Part shown: positions 53,165 through 63,193 of the stretch, in pieces
Layout: every line of letters starts with the position of its first letter
How positions within the stretch are numbered: position 1 is the stretch's first letter
Source of the DNA: Diploptera punctata
Taxonomy: Eukaryota; Arthropoda; Insecta; Blattodea; Blaberidae
NCBI GenBank assembly: GCA_030220185.1
Contig: JASPKZ010007535.1
Location: 406,001 to 470,000 of the forward strand
DNA length: 64,000 nt
Direction: 5' to 3'
The notes under the pieces: model-generated
The model's input: the letters and a program-made list of their open reading frames with translations, nothing else
Database searches by the model: none
What the model was told of the DNA's origin: nothing
Position numbers and translations under genes: made by a program

Positions 53165-53500
53165 CTCCTAAAGTGAAATATTAAAATAAATACCTGGCAA
53201 GTACCGTCGTCCTCAAATAGATTAAACATTTTTATAAAAACTTTTAGAACTATAGGTCTTTTGGAAACCGGCTTCCATCATCAGAAGATGGATATCCGCT
53301 ATTAATGGCTGTTGTTTTGCGACGCTGGAAGGCAGCTGACGTCAAAAGCGTCACAAACAATAAACATTATCCTTCTACTGATGATGCAAGTCGGTTTCCG
53401 AAAGGCCTACAGTTCTTAAGAGTTTTTTATAAAAAATAATCTAGTTGAGGACAACGGCACCTGTCAGGTACTTGTTTTAATATCTTTACTGTGTGACTGT
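53165..53500. repeat. Imperfect foldback element
   Basis: Left arm (aatacctggcaagtaccgtc, gtcctcaaatagatt, tataggtcttttggaaaccg) is inverted against the right (cggtttccgaaaggcctaca, aatctagttgaggacaacgg, cacctgtcaggtacttg). Arms are about 125 bp with several mismatches around an 80-bp centre. Lies directly beside SINE-E. Confidence 0.72.
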
Positions 53501-54269
53501 TTACCTCAGGGAATTTTAATATGAATTGTGTCAGTATTACTTATCCTACTGCTAATAGAAATCGAATCTATAGCCTTTTGCATGAATTAGTTATGAACAT
53601 AAAGTTTACTGAAATAAGGGTAGTCGTGAGAAACTAAATGCTCCCTTTTTGTAATGCTGTTGAATTCATTTTGATATTAGCCATGCCTCTTGTTCTAGTC
53701 CAACTGTTGGTTACTTAGCGACAGATTTCTATCAATGGGGGATGTCTGAACATTGTTAAGATATTGAACAAGTGACAGCCGTCAATCAGCACTCCCTCCT
53801 ACTCTACTGTGGTGGCCCACATTGTTCAATTTAACAAATTGATTTTCAATATTAAATCGAAACGAAGCAAAACCGATATACCCCCTCCCTCGACAAACAC
53901 CCTTGGTCGTGTGTATAAACACAAATAAAATATATTACACAATTCGGTTGAAATGCTTTTTTTATTGGAAAAATCGTATTGGGGGTTGATTTCTGATTTT
54001 TATTACCCACCCCTCCCTCCCTCTATTCAATACAACGTTGTTTAAGATTTTTTGTGGTGATGTGCAACATATGTGGACTCGAATGTTCATTTACTGAATG
54101 AAATATTGTGAACATAAAAAAACTGACTAATTTCTACGTTTTAAGTTAAAGTCTCCATACAAAATTAATTCCATACAATAGTCCAAAGTGGATGGATTTT
54201 TTGCAGTAATTTTCTAATTGAAATATAGAAACTACGATTCCTAACATTTTAAAATAGTAATCACTCAAC
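53501..54269. other. No recognisable feature
   Basis: C-rich tracts at 53880-54020 (tacccccctccctc). No coding frame. Confidence 0.35.
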
Positions 54270-54480
54270 AGAAAGAAACTGGAATTGAAATAAATATCAA
54301 TAAAACTAAAATTTAATTTCTCAGTCTCGAAATATTCTATGAGTGGAAAATGACACTTAACAACGGATATTTGGAAGAATTAGTAGAATTAAAATATCTT
54401 AAACGATAATAGCAAACGGAAATGATGTACATTAAACGTAAGATTCAATTCTGGAAACCCATACTTTTATGCATTATTAT
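54270..54480 (+). pseudogene. LINE-IV-like RT scrap (motifs D and E)
   Basis: Plus strand: TGIEININKTKI (motif D), then NNGYLEELVELKYLKR (motif E-like), with stops. Confidence 0.6.
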
Positions 54481-54503
54481 TATTGGCATTCTTGCTATGT
54501 CTG

Positions 54504-54786
54504 GTGCGTAGCCGAGTGGTTAAGGCAGGATATCTTGGCGCACAGCTATGGTACTTGCGCTGGTTGGAGTTTCTGTGAGGGAAAACATTTTCTCGTGTAA
54601 TTTCGGCCAGTATGGGACCGGTGCCCAGCCAGCATCGGTGAGGCATTTGGGTAGCTATATAAAGTAGCGGGTCCAGGTTGAGAAAACCAGCTTAACGGCT
54701 GGGAACCCGACATACTGACCATGTCATCCTATAGTAACTGTGGATGTGAGGCCAGTAGCCGGATAGTAAGCCATGGGTCTTCTACA
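54504..54786 (+). repeat. SINE-B, 3'-truncated
   Basis: Head gtgcgtagccgagtggttaa, ggtacttgcgctggttggag (B box decayed). Body up to agccatgggtcttcta, where the family end is lost at the border of the TIR element at 54790. Confidence 0.83.
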
Positions 54787-54789
54787 TTT

Positions 54790-55899
54790 TGTCCGTTCTT
54801 AAAGTGATCCTCGTCAAAACGTAACCACGTGACCTGCTCGCTTTTCATTGGTTATGGACACCGACGTACGTTGTAGAAGCAATAAGTACGCAAAAAAGTA
54901 GTTTCCTTCATTACATTAAAAATATGTCCTCTGAATATACTTGTTATTCTTCGTGAATGAAAATAATGATATTCAAAACATACAAAATATTCTAAAATAT
55001 ACCTAATCAATAATTACAACTTAAAATAACAACATGGAAATCTCAACAGAAAAATCTAAAGTCATGGCTTTCCTAAGAAAAGACCCAGTTCGCAGTAAAA
55101 TTGTTATTAATAATAAAATATTAGAACAAACCAACACATTTAACTATCTCGGATACCAAGTTACATACGAAGAATAAAAAGATTTTAGTCAAAAAATTAT
55201 AAAATTTAACAGAGTAACAAGAATTATAAATAATATTTTCAAGCCAAACACAGTACAGCAACACACACGAACTAGAATTTATGAAACACTGGCCAGACCC
55301 ATATCATGTTACGGCAGTGAGGCCTGGACAATTCGCACTGTAGATAAACAATGACTAACTGCGGCAGAAATGAAATTTATGAGACGTACTGCGGGCTATT
55401 CAAGGACAGACCATAAAAGGAATTCTGACATTCTCAAAGAATTACAAACAGAATCAGTCATGGAATATGTACAAAAATACAGAAACAACTGGAAATCTCA
55501 CGTACGAAGAATAAGCAGAACAAGAATACCACGTTAGATCTTAAATTACCAGCCGCCAGGCAAGAGATCTTTGGGCAGACCCTTGAAACGTTGGATTGAG
55601 ACCGTAACAGACCACTAGGTCTATCACATGAAAGGAAGAAGAAGAAGAAGAAGAATAGTTTATTATCTATGGGTGATGCATTTGAGTCATGCTTCAGTCG
55701 ATTCTCATGAAACAAAATTGTTGAAAGTATTGAATCTTCTGTTGCTGTGTCGTCATCTCCCTGTCAAAAGTGGCAGTAATTATGGCGCGAATGGCGGAAG
55801 GATATTCCTTCTACAACGTACGTCGGTGTCAATAACCAATGAAAAGCGAGCAGGTCACATGGTTTTGTTTTGACGAGGATTACATTAAGAGCCGACAGG
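54790..55899. mobile_element. TIR element of unknown superfamily enclosing RT sequence
   Basis: Inverted arms of about 90 bp: left 54790-54879 (tcctcgtcaaaacgtaacca, cgtgacctgctcgcttttca, ttggttatggacaccgacgt), right 55810-55899 complement (tcctcgtcaaaacaaaacca, tgtgacctgctcgcttttca). The 930-bp interior contains a plus-strand RT C-terminal remnant and no transposase. No clear target duplication was found. Confidence 0.72.
55034..55615 (+). pseudogene. LINE-II-type RT C-terminal remnant inside the TIR element
   Basis: Plus strand nearly open: EISTEKSKVMAFLRKDPVRS (motif D end), TNTFNYLGYQVTYEE-stop (motif E), PISCYGSEAWTIRTVDKQ-stop, LTAAEMKFMRRTAGYSRTDH, NNWKSHVRRISRTRIPR-stop, then PPGKRSLGRPLKRWIETVTD. 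Only about three stops in roughly 190 codons. Starts after motif C, so inactive. A (GAA)n tract follows at 55633. Confidence 0.83.
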
Positions 55900-56004
55900 G
55901 TATAGATCTTTCGCTCCATCGAGTTTTTTTTAATTTTATTTTTTGGATTCTTGCAATCCAAAATTATCCTAAAAATTAAACTAAACATTATAATTACGTA
56001 ATTG

Positions 56005-56460
56005 TTGCAGTTATATGGATGCGAAAAGTGTTCTCTTACATTAAGAGAAGAGAATATATTAATGTCAAAGTATGTGAGAAAGTAGTTAGGAAATGACATG
56101 AAGAAGAGAGAGATAAACAGGCAAGTGAATAGAGGAAACTAGGTAACAGTACGAGCAATGACCTCTATTTGTATTAAGAAGAGTTAAGTAATGCAGATAG
56201 CGATGGGCAGGATATGTGGCACGAATGGGGGGGGGAGCCAGTAGGTAGGACAATGATGAGAAGATAGAATAACATTGAATACGAGGGAGATGAATTACAC
56301 AGGGAATGAATGCTAAAATATCAGGACAGAAATACATAACTTATAGAGCATATATATATATATATAGAAATAGACTTCCAAAATTGGCATTCCAATATAC
56401 CCCAACTGGACATAGGGACCAAGGAAGACCAAAACATCGGTGGAAAGATCAAGACCATCT
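56005..56460 (+). pseudogene. LINE-IV C-terminal fragment
   Basis: LQLYGCEKCSLTLREENILM, then GNDMKKREINRQVN and, after shifts, MGRICGTN and GPRKTKTSVERS. This is the YGCETWSLTLREE linker and following region. Decayed. Confidence 0.68.
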
Positions 56461-56570
56461 TTGCTAGGTTTACCGTACAGGCCACATGGCCTAAAACGAA
56501 TTTGTTCATGATGGTGATGATGATATATATATATATTATATTGCAGATTTTCGCGGATATAAATATGGAT

Positions 56571-57289
56571 AAGAACGTTTTCTTGGGTTTTCCGCGTCTT
56601 GGATTCAAGTTCGGCCTTTGGCCACTGATTCCGACATTTCGGCATGATCCCACATGCCATTATCAAGGAATGATAAGTTCGAGTCACAGGTTTAGGTCTT
56701 ATATAATTAAACAAATAGAGTTTTCGCTGTGGTCCGTTTCCAAGGATGGGTGTACGTCTTCGGAAACGGGCCACAGCGAAAACTCTATTTGTTTAATTAT
56801 ATAAGACCTAGTCCACCGCTGTGGTCTCGAGGTACCGTGCTGCCTTGTCACGCAGCGGGCCCGGGTTCGATCCCCGGTCGGGGTAGTTTTTCTAGGTGAG
56901 GTTTTTATCGGGGTTTTTCCTCACCTGTAAGACAAATGTCAGGAAAACTTTAAGGCCCAAACGGTCCCCGAAATCATATGGCCATCATCCTTATCATTAT
57001 CATCCTTACCATTATCATTATCATCCTTCACCGGTGTGGAAAGCAACGGGAAGCTACCACACCTACACAATTCCCTAGTAAAAGCTGCAAGCATAGCATG
57101 AAAATGCTATGATTGCAGTGAAGGACCTGCCTTCGGGCAGAATTACTATGGATGGATATAAGACCTAAACCTGTGACTCGAACTTATCATTCCTTGATAA
57201 TGGCATGTGGGATCATGCCGAAATGTCGGAATCAGTAGCCAAAGGCCGAACTTGAATCCAAGACGCGGAAAACCCAAGAAAACGTTCTT
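56571..57289. repeat. Large palindrome split by a SINE
   Basis: The left arm 56571-56740 is inverted against 56761-56810 plus 57168-57289. The inner pair is ttttcgctgtggtccgtttc with its complement, around a 20-nt loop. The outer pair is aagaacgttttcttgggttt with its complement ending at 57289. Arms of about 170 bp. A SINE-A copy sits in the right arm. (TA)n lies on both outer sides. Confidence 0.9.
56811..57155 (+). repeat. SINE-A in palindrome arm, with TSD
   Basis: Full-length SINE-A (gtccaccgctgtggtctcga to attactatggatgg). The 12-bp direct repeat atataagaccta at 56799-56810 and 57156-57167 shows insertion into a pre-existing palindrome. Confidence 0.93.
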
Positions 57290-57310
57290 ATATATATATA
57301 TATATATATA

Positions 57311-57655
57311 GTCCACCGCTATGGTCTCGAGGTAGCGTGCTGCCTTGTCACGCAGCGGGCCCGGGTTCGATCCCCGGTCGGGGCAGTTTTTCTGGGTGAG
57401 GTTTTTATCGGGGTTTTTCCTCACCTGTAAGACAAATGTCAGGCAAACTTTAAGGCCCAAACGGTCCCCGAAATCATATGGCCATCAACATCCCTATCAT
57501 TATCAACATCACCTCACCATCACCATCCTTCACCGGTGTGGAAAGCAACGGGAAGCTACCACACCTACAATTCCCTAGTAAAGCTGCAAGCATAGCATGA
57601 AAATGCTATGATTGTAGTGAAGGACCTGCATTCGGGCAGAATTACTATGGATGGA
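57311..57655 (+). repeat. SINE-A, full length
   Basis: Starts right after (TA)n at 57290-57310 and ends in atggatggatggatgtgtgt, running into (TA)n/(CA)n at 57662-57710. Very similar to the copy 500 bp upstream. Confidence 0.92.
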
Positions 57656-57658
57656 TGG

Positions 57659-57709
<51 letters not shown>

Positions 57710-57775
57710 AGGTTATAAACCTGCAAGTTTGATAGGGCTTGTGAATTGGTGATTTAGTTGATCACTTAATAAAGG

Positions 57776-57965
57776 GGCCAAGCGAGTGGTTAAATATTAG
57801 CCATTAGATAATGTATTCGGAAGATCATGGTTTGAAACTCCGGGGACCAATAAACTGAGATTTTTTTCCTTGTTAGAGGTTAGGTAATGGGACGGAAAAC
57901 CGCCTGATCATTGTATTACCAACCAGTTCACATAGTACAGCCGTGTTCAGTGGTGGCTCTATAAA
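57776..57965 (+). repeat. SINE-like, single copy
   Basis: Head ggggccaagcgagtggttaa (A box) and gatcatggtttgaaactccg (B box), then ggttaggtaatgggacggaa. No second copy in the window. Confidence 0.5.
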
Positions 57966-58265
57966 CGCCCTATCCAACTAACAATTAATTCTGGCATTTA
58001 GTTTCGACGTTTCCTGGTTCAAACTCGACCGCGTCGATAGATTTGTTAAGGCCGTAAAAATTCAAATCGTGGCTTCCTTTAGAAGTAAAGTAAACTCATA
58101 TGTCCTGTATACTAAATTTAGGCCACATAAAAGAGTCTGAATCCTGAAATAAGAAACTTGATAAAAATTGTCAAACTTGCATTCATATATTATAATTGCG
58201 ACGCTAACGATCAGATTCGTAAAATAGCGTTGTTCAATAAAATACGACTACTACTACTAATGAGT

Positions 58266-58269
58266 GGTA

Positions 58270-58313
<44 letters not shown>
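58266..58313. repeat. (ATT)n microsatellite
   Basis: 48 bp of ATT at the truncated 5' end of an RT remnant. Confidence 0.9.
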
Positions 58314-58314
<1 letters not shown>

Positions 58315-58850
58315 GCAGTGGAAATTAAAAATTTAATCGCGCAAACAAAACAAGCAATAAATGCTTTAAACTCTATTTGGTGGAGTAAAATTATAACAAC
58401 AAATATAAAATTACAAATATATCGAACCATAGTTCAGAGCATTTTAACATACGGTGCTGAAGTTTTGCAAGTTCCTACCAGGGAAATGAAAATATTTTAA
58501 GTACAGAGATGGATGTTTTAAGAAGATCAGCTGGAAAATCTAGAATGGATAGAATACCAAATAAAGAAATAAAGGAAATAAAATATTACATTTGTATGCC
58601 CATGTCAAAAGAATGCCAGAGCAAACATTACCTAAACTTATTATGGGATGGATCCCAATGGAAAGCAAAAATTACCTAAACATATTATGGAATGGATCCT
58701 AATGGAAAGGAAGAAGAAAGAATGACCAAAGAAAACCTGGATATAGGGTGTGTAAGCGGCTGATGTCAGAGAATTGGAGGAAGATCAATGGATGGACAGA
58801 GAGGAATGACATTTGGTTTACGGTATCCGTCATGACACCGGATGATAATG
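58314..58850 (+). pseudogene. LINE-I/V-type RT C-terminal remnant
   Basis: Plus strand: VEIKNLIAQTKQAINALNSI, WWSKIITTNIKLQIYRTIVQ, SILTYGAEVLQVPTREMKIF-stop, followed in shifted frames by RSAGKSRMDRIPNKEIKE-like and HIMEWILMERKKK. There is an internal duplication near 58625-58700 (cctaaacttattatgggatg and cctaaacatattatggaatg). Confidence 0.75.
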
Positions 58851-58854
58851 ATGA

Positions 58855-58869
58855 TGATTATTATTATTA

Positions 58870-58907
<38 letters not shown>
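58855..58907. repeat. (ATT)n microsatellite
   Basis: ATT array between two RT scraps. Confidence 0.9.
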
Positions 58908-58908
<1 letters not shown>

Positions 58909-59110
58909 ATTGCTGAGAGAGAAAATTCGCAGCTCTGTTATGAGAGAAGAATGTGAAATTGAACCTATAAACCTCTGGATAAATAATAGAAGACTAAATT
59001 CGAACGATCACATAGATAGAATGGAGAACAGTAAACTAGTGAAGAAAGTACATGACTGGACACCTCAGCAGAACAAGCCCTGATGGAAAGACGTCACCAT
59101 GCCCCGGACC
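58908..59110 (+). pseudogene. RT C-terminal scrap
   Basis: LREKIRSSVMREECEIEPIN, LWINNRRLNSNDHIDRMENS, KLVKKVHDWTPQQNKP-stop: the RL.w.GHI.RM....K...W.P block. Confidence 0.65.
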
Positions 59111-59160
59111 TGTAGTCAATGAACACGCAACAAGCTGCCAGCTTTCATGTATAGAGGAAG

Positions 59161-59192
<32 letters not shown>

Positions 59193-59350
59193 AATGGTAA
59201 CAAAATAGACAATTAGTTTCGCTCTGCTAGGAAAGAGTACAGGATAAAATCGAATGTTCAAAATTCAAATCCTGTTTTTATTTATTTTTTAAAATAATTA
59301 AACCTCTACGTGGATACCAAATAATAGATGTAAGATTACTCAAAAGAATC

Positions 59351-59670
59351 CATTCATAGTAATTCTGCCCGAGGGCAGGTCTTTCATTGCAATCATAGCA
59401 TTTTCATGCTATGCTTTGCAGCTTTACTAGGGAATTATAGGTGTGGTAGCTTCCCGTTGTTTTCCACACCGGTGAAGGGTGATGATAATGATAAGAATGA
59501 TGATGATGGCCGGATGATTTTCGAGGACCGTTGGACCCAAAGCTTCCTCTTACAGGTGAGGAAAAACCTCGAAAAAATACCTCACCCAGGAGTCTGTCCC
59601 GACTGGGAATCGAACCCGGGCCCGCTCCGTGACAAGGCAGCACGCTACCTCGAGACCATAGCGGTAGACT
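59351..59670 (-). repeat. SINE-A with TSD
   Basis: Plus: ccattcatagtaattctgcc to cgagaccatagcggtagact. The 12-bp direct repeat actcaaaagaat at 59338-59349 and 59671-59682. Confidence 0.92.
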
Positions 59671-59842
59671 ACTCAAAAGAATAATGGAATAGATATCAGA
59701 ATAGAAGAACAAGAAGAAGAATATGATCAGCTCCCACATGAATTCAATGAATTATTGAAACAATGATGGAATGGGAAATGTAACAGACAAAAATCGTGAA
59801 TACAATTTGGAGCTAAAAATGGTATTCACGGTTCACGGAACA

Positions 59843-59845
<3 letters not shown>

Positions 59846-59884
<39 letters not shown>

Positions 59885-59951
59885 AGTAAGTTATTATAAT
59901 TGTTAATGTTATTATTACTAAAAATGATTAATATGACTAGTAGGCCTAGAC

Positions 59952-59994
<43 letters not shown>
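59846..59994. repeat. (ATT)n and (AAT)n pair
   Basis: ATT array at 59848-59881 and AAT array at 59955-59994, mutually complementary, 70 bp apart. Confidence 0.88.
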
Positions 59995-59998
<4 letters not shown>

Positions 59999-60725
59999 AA
60001 TTTTAGCTGGCAGAGTAAAGGTCTTGTCTACTACTAAACCAAACAATTTACATTATTGTTAATTCTTACTAGCACTATTGTGACATTTTGTTGGGCCAAT
60101 TTTTTAATTTCGCGGGCTCCAACGAGATTATCGTCTCGCCTAATATGGTATAAAAGATTCATATGTCATGACCATAAGTGGGAAATTACCGCTGGGATCA
60201 TTCCAGATAGGTTGTGGCCACGGTTTGTCGATAGTTTGGTTTCGAGAAGGATCTTTTCGCAAGGAATCACGTGCTTCGATTATTCCCAAGCATTCGATAC
60301 CGGTTGTAAAAACCAGCAATTGGGAGTTCATAGCGGTCTAGATGGTGGCTTGAATGTGATCTGAAAAGCTAAGATGGAGATAGGGTTTGTAAGGAAGTGC
60401 TTCTATAAATGTGAATAAATTAACTTATACAAGATATCGGTACTGTGTTGTGAGAAAGAATTAAGTCATATGTGTTTGTAGAGAACATTAAGGGGAATGA
60501 AATAAAGAAGATTGGAAATTTGTGTAAACCGGTGTAAAGTTAAAAAAATTATATTTGTTCCGATGTCACCGCAACTAATGTAATTATTATTATTATTATT
60601 ATTATTGTTATTATTATTATTTTTATTACTGTTATTGTTGTAGTTATAATTAATATTACTACTACAATATTACAAGTATTACTAACAGACCCTTTATTGG
60701 CATTATTATAATATATACCATTACT
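59995..60725. other. No recognisable gene
   Basis: A 102-codon open stretch at 60056-60364 has no motif I recognise and a competing minus-strand frame. A further ATT-rich tract lies at 60582-60622. Confidence 0.35.
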
Positions 60726-61200
60726 ATTGGTTTCAAATATTTGGGCTGTGATGTTGGCTACAATGTGGAAAGAGATATTGACTTCAAAATAAATACATTT
60801 CAGACGGTGTGTGGAACAATACAGAGAACATTCAAAAATAAAATTAGAAAAGAAACCAAGATAAAAATGTATAATGTTATGGCGGTTCCCACAATATTGT
60901 ATGGATGTGAAACTTGGGCTCCAGTGAAAAAACAGAAGGATAGAATACAGACGGCGGAGATGAGGTTCCTAAGACAAGTAAAAGGATGTACAAGACTTGA
61001 TAGAATGAGGATATAAGAGAAGAATTGAAAGTACAGCCTTTATTGGATAAAGTCACGAATTACAGACAGAAATGGATTGATCACATGGATGGAATGAGTA
61101 AGGAGAGATATCCATTGTTAGCAAGAAATTATCAAGCAAGAGGAAGACGTGATGTTGGAAGACCTGGAAGACGTTGGGCTGATGCATTATGAAGTCGGAA
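60726..61200 (+). pseudogene. RT C-terminal remnant
   Basis: FKYLGCDVGYNVERDIDFKI (motif E), NTFQTVCGTIQRTFKNKIRK, AVPTILYGCETWAPVKKQKD, MRFLRQVKGCTRLDRMRI-stop, then KWIDHMDGMSKERYP and RGRRDVGRPGRRWADAL-stop. One stop in about 150 codons, so fairly young, but without an RT core. Confidence 0.82.
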
Positions 61201-61253
61201 CGGGCAATTGCCTAATCCCTGGATGATGATGATGATGACCATTACTATTAATA

Positions 61254-61789
61254 CACTGAGCAACAGAAAAATAAACTTTTTTTTTGTCTCAGAAAGAAAA
61301 ATATGTGATTCTTATAGTATTTTTTCTCCGGGATTCAAATATGATATCGGTTTTTCTTCATCACGCAAGGTTTCCGAGAGACAGAAATTTATAATTTCAA
61401 ACACTTTAATATTTTCTACATTCGTAACTACGCAATATTCGAACTTTCCTAGAAAATAAGAAATGACCTTTTCTGCTATATTTCGCCTGTGGAGAATCCC
61501 TCTTGATGGTCCAACAATAATCGGCAAGCATATTAGGATTCCATTTGCCTTGATATCTCTTTTCCATAGCTGAAACCTCCTGAGTTAGCTCATTTGGTTT
61601 TATTTTACAATGGACTAATGGACGAAAAAAGTTTATTAAAGAAATAATTATTTAAACCCATTAATTGAAATTTAAATTAAAAAACTGTAGGTGATGGAGA
61701 AATTCCGAATACATATTTGGAAACATGATAAAAAAAAGCTGCATGAAGTACAACTATTGGTACTTATGAGACATAAATCATGTTGACCA
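61254..61789 (-). pseudogene. Repeat H copy 2: orphan 3' coding segment
   Basis: Homologue of 41548-42085. The minus strand is open in the shared block: TQEVSAMEKRYQGKWNPNML, ADYCWT, then after a small deletion HRRNIAEKVISYFLGKFEYC, VVTNVENIKVFEIINFCLSE and TLRDEEKPISYLNPGEKIL-stop (TAA at 61312). Both copies stop homology at the same two points (gagcaac near the 3' end, ggtcaacatg at the 5' side). Confidence 0.6.
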
Positions 61790-61814
61790 GTGTTGTTTAT
61801 TATTATTATTTTTT

Positions 61815-62230
61815 TTTATTATTAGAAAATTAATTAAGGAACGTGAAAAATGGGGATTAGAAATTAATATAAATAAAATACAATATCTAACAATTAATAT
61901 TGATGAATAATATCTTAGAGGAATTAATGACATTAAATATGTTAAATAATTTAGGTATCTAAGACCAATCTTAGAAGAAGGTTCATCAGAAATAGAAATA
62001 GAAAAAAAGAATAGCAGATTTGAGGAGAGTAATAGGCACGCTGAACTCAGTATTATGAAGTAAAAACGCCGCTTATAGAACAAAAAATATATATTTATAA
62101 GCCCGTTGTAGAAAGTACGGTATTGTGTAATATGGATCAAATACAAGGACAATTTACAAGTGCCAGAATAACAATAATAGCAACAGAAATGGATTTCTGG
62201 AGAAGATCCTCGCGATTATAAAAGAAATAT
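61815..62230 (+). pseudogene. RT remnant, upstream part (motifs D-E and linker)
   Basis: RKLIKEREKWGLEININKIQ (motif D), NDIKYVK-stop-FRYLRPILEEGSS (motif E), YIYKPVVESTVLCNMDQ, then TEMDFWRRSSRL. Several stops. Interrupted at 62231 by SINE-F and continued at 62491. Confidence 0.75.
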
Positions 62231-62490
62231 TTTTTTTTGTCCAATGTCACCAGGTTGTCTCTTATGACATTTCTGGCTTTCTCCCCTAGCTTTGGCAGAA
62301 TTGTAATCAAATTTATTAGGTTGGGGCACCTGGAAGATAGAGTTGCGTTAACTTAAATTCCAATACAAGGCAAGCATAGGAATAATTCCCTCTAAGAAAA
62401 AATGCCTATGGTCTGCCGGGAATCGAACCCGGGACCCCATGAACTGTAGTCAGAAACCCTGATAACTCCCCTTGAGACTATTGAAATTAG
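62231..62490 (-). repeat. SINE-F inside RT remnant
   Basis: Plus: ggctttctcccctagctttg, aggttggggcacctggaaga, to the head ccgggaatcgaacccgggac, ctgtagtcagaaaccctgat. Minus-strand B box gggttcgattcccgg is perfect. Confidence 0.85.
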
Positions 62491-62665
62491 GAAAACATTT
62501 AAAGTTGGAAGAAATGTATTACACACAGTAGAAGAGAGGCGATTAAGATGGTATGGACATCTTAAGAAGATGACATCTAAGAAGGTCTTGGAATGGAAAA
62601 TACATAGGAAAAGAAGGAAGGGAAGACCTAAAGAAGTTTGTATGGGCGGTGTGAGAAGTATGAGG
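62491..62665 (+). pseudogene. RT remnant, C-terminal block
   Basis: IRKTFKVGRNVLHTVEERRL, RWYGHLKKMTSKKVLEWKIH, RKRRKGRPKEVCMGGVRSMR. Open over 58 codons after the SINE. Confidence 0.75.
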
Positions 62666-62754
62666 GTACTGATACTTACAGATGAGGGTCATCAAAACCG
62701 CCAAACTGGATAAGGCGAAATCTTAATTGTAACACCGCATTGTGGATGAATTCC

Positions 62755-62830
62755 GAAATAAAAAATATATTGTAATTATTATTATCATATTATTATTATT
62801 ATTATTATTATATGTATTATTATTAATTAT
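62755..62830. repeat. (ATT)n microsatellite
   Basis: Interrupted ATT array left of the Cys-rich ORF's 5' flank. Confidence 0.85.
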
Positions 62831-63167
62831 ATTGACAGTAGAATATTACATGAGATATAAGCAATGAAATTGGTAGGGCATGTACGACGAAGCAAAAAGA
62901 AAGTTATAATTAATAACACTGGGGGAACAAAAAAATATTTTTTTCTTGGTGCCTGAAATTTTTCACCTGATTCTGGGTATTTCGGCACTGCTGATTCCAA
63001 AAATGTCATCCATTTTGTTGCAGCAGCTCTAGTTTGCAAGATATTGATGATACTGCTCTTATGTACCACCATTGTAAATCGATTGTTTGCATAATACTAA
63101 TTGATTTAATCCAAGTTATATTCATGTTGTTGTTGCCGTTTGCATATGTAATTTTACTAATTTGACA

Positions 63168-63189
63168 ATTGTTTATCCTTTTTCTAGAC
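63168..63189 (+). promoter_or_regulatory. Possible splice acceptor before the ORF
   Basis: A pyrimidine-rich stretch ending tttatcctttttctag immediately precedes actgacATGG. This would fit a 5'-UTR intron whose acceptor lies just before the start codon. Confidence 0.4.
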
Positions 63190-63193
63190 TGAC

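Noticed and set aside
60056..60364. 102-codon open stretch
   Set aside because: No family resemblance seen, and a 63-codon frame on the other strand overlaps it. Could be an unrecognised remnant.
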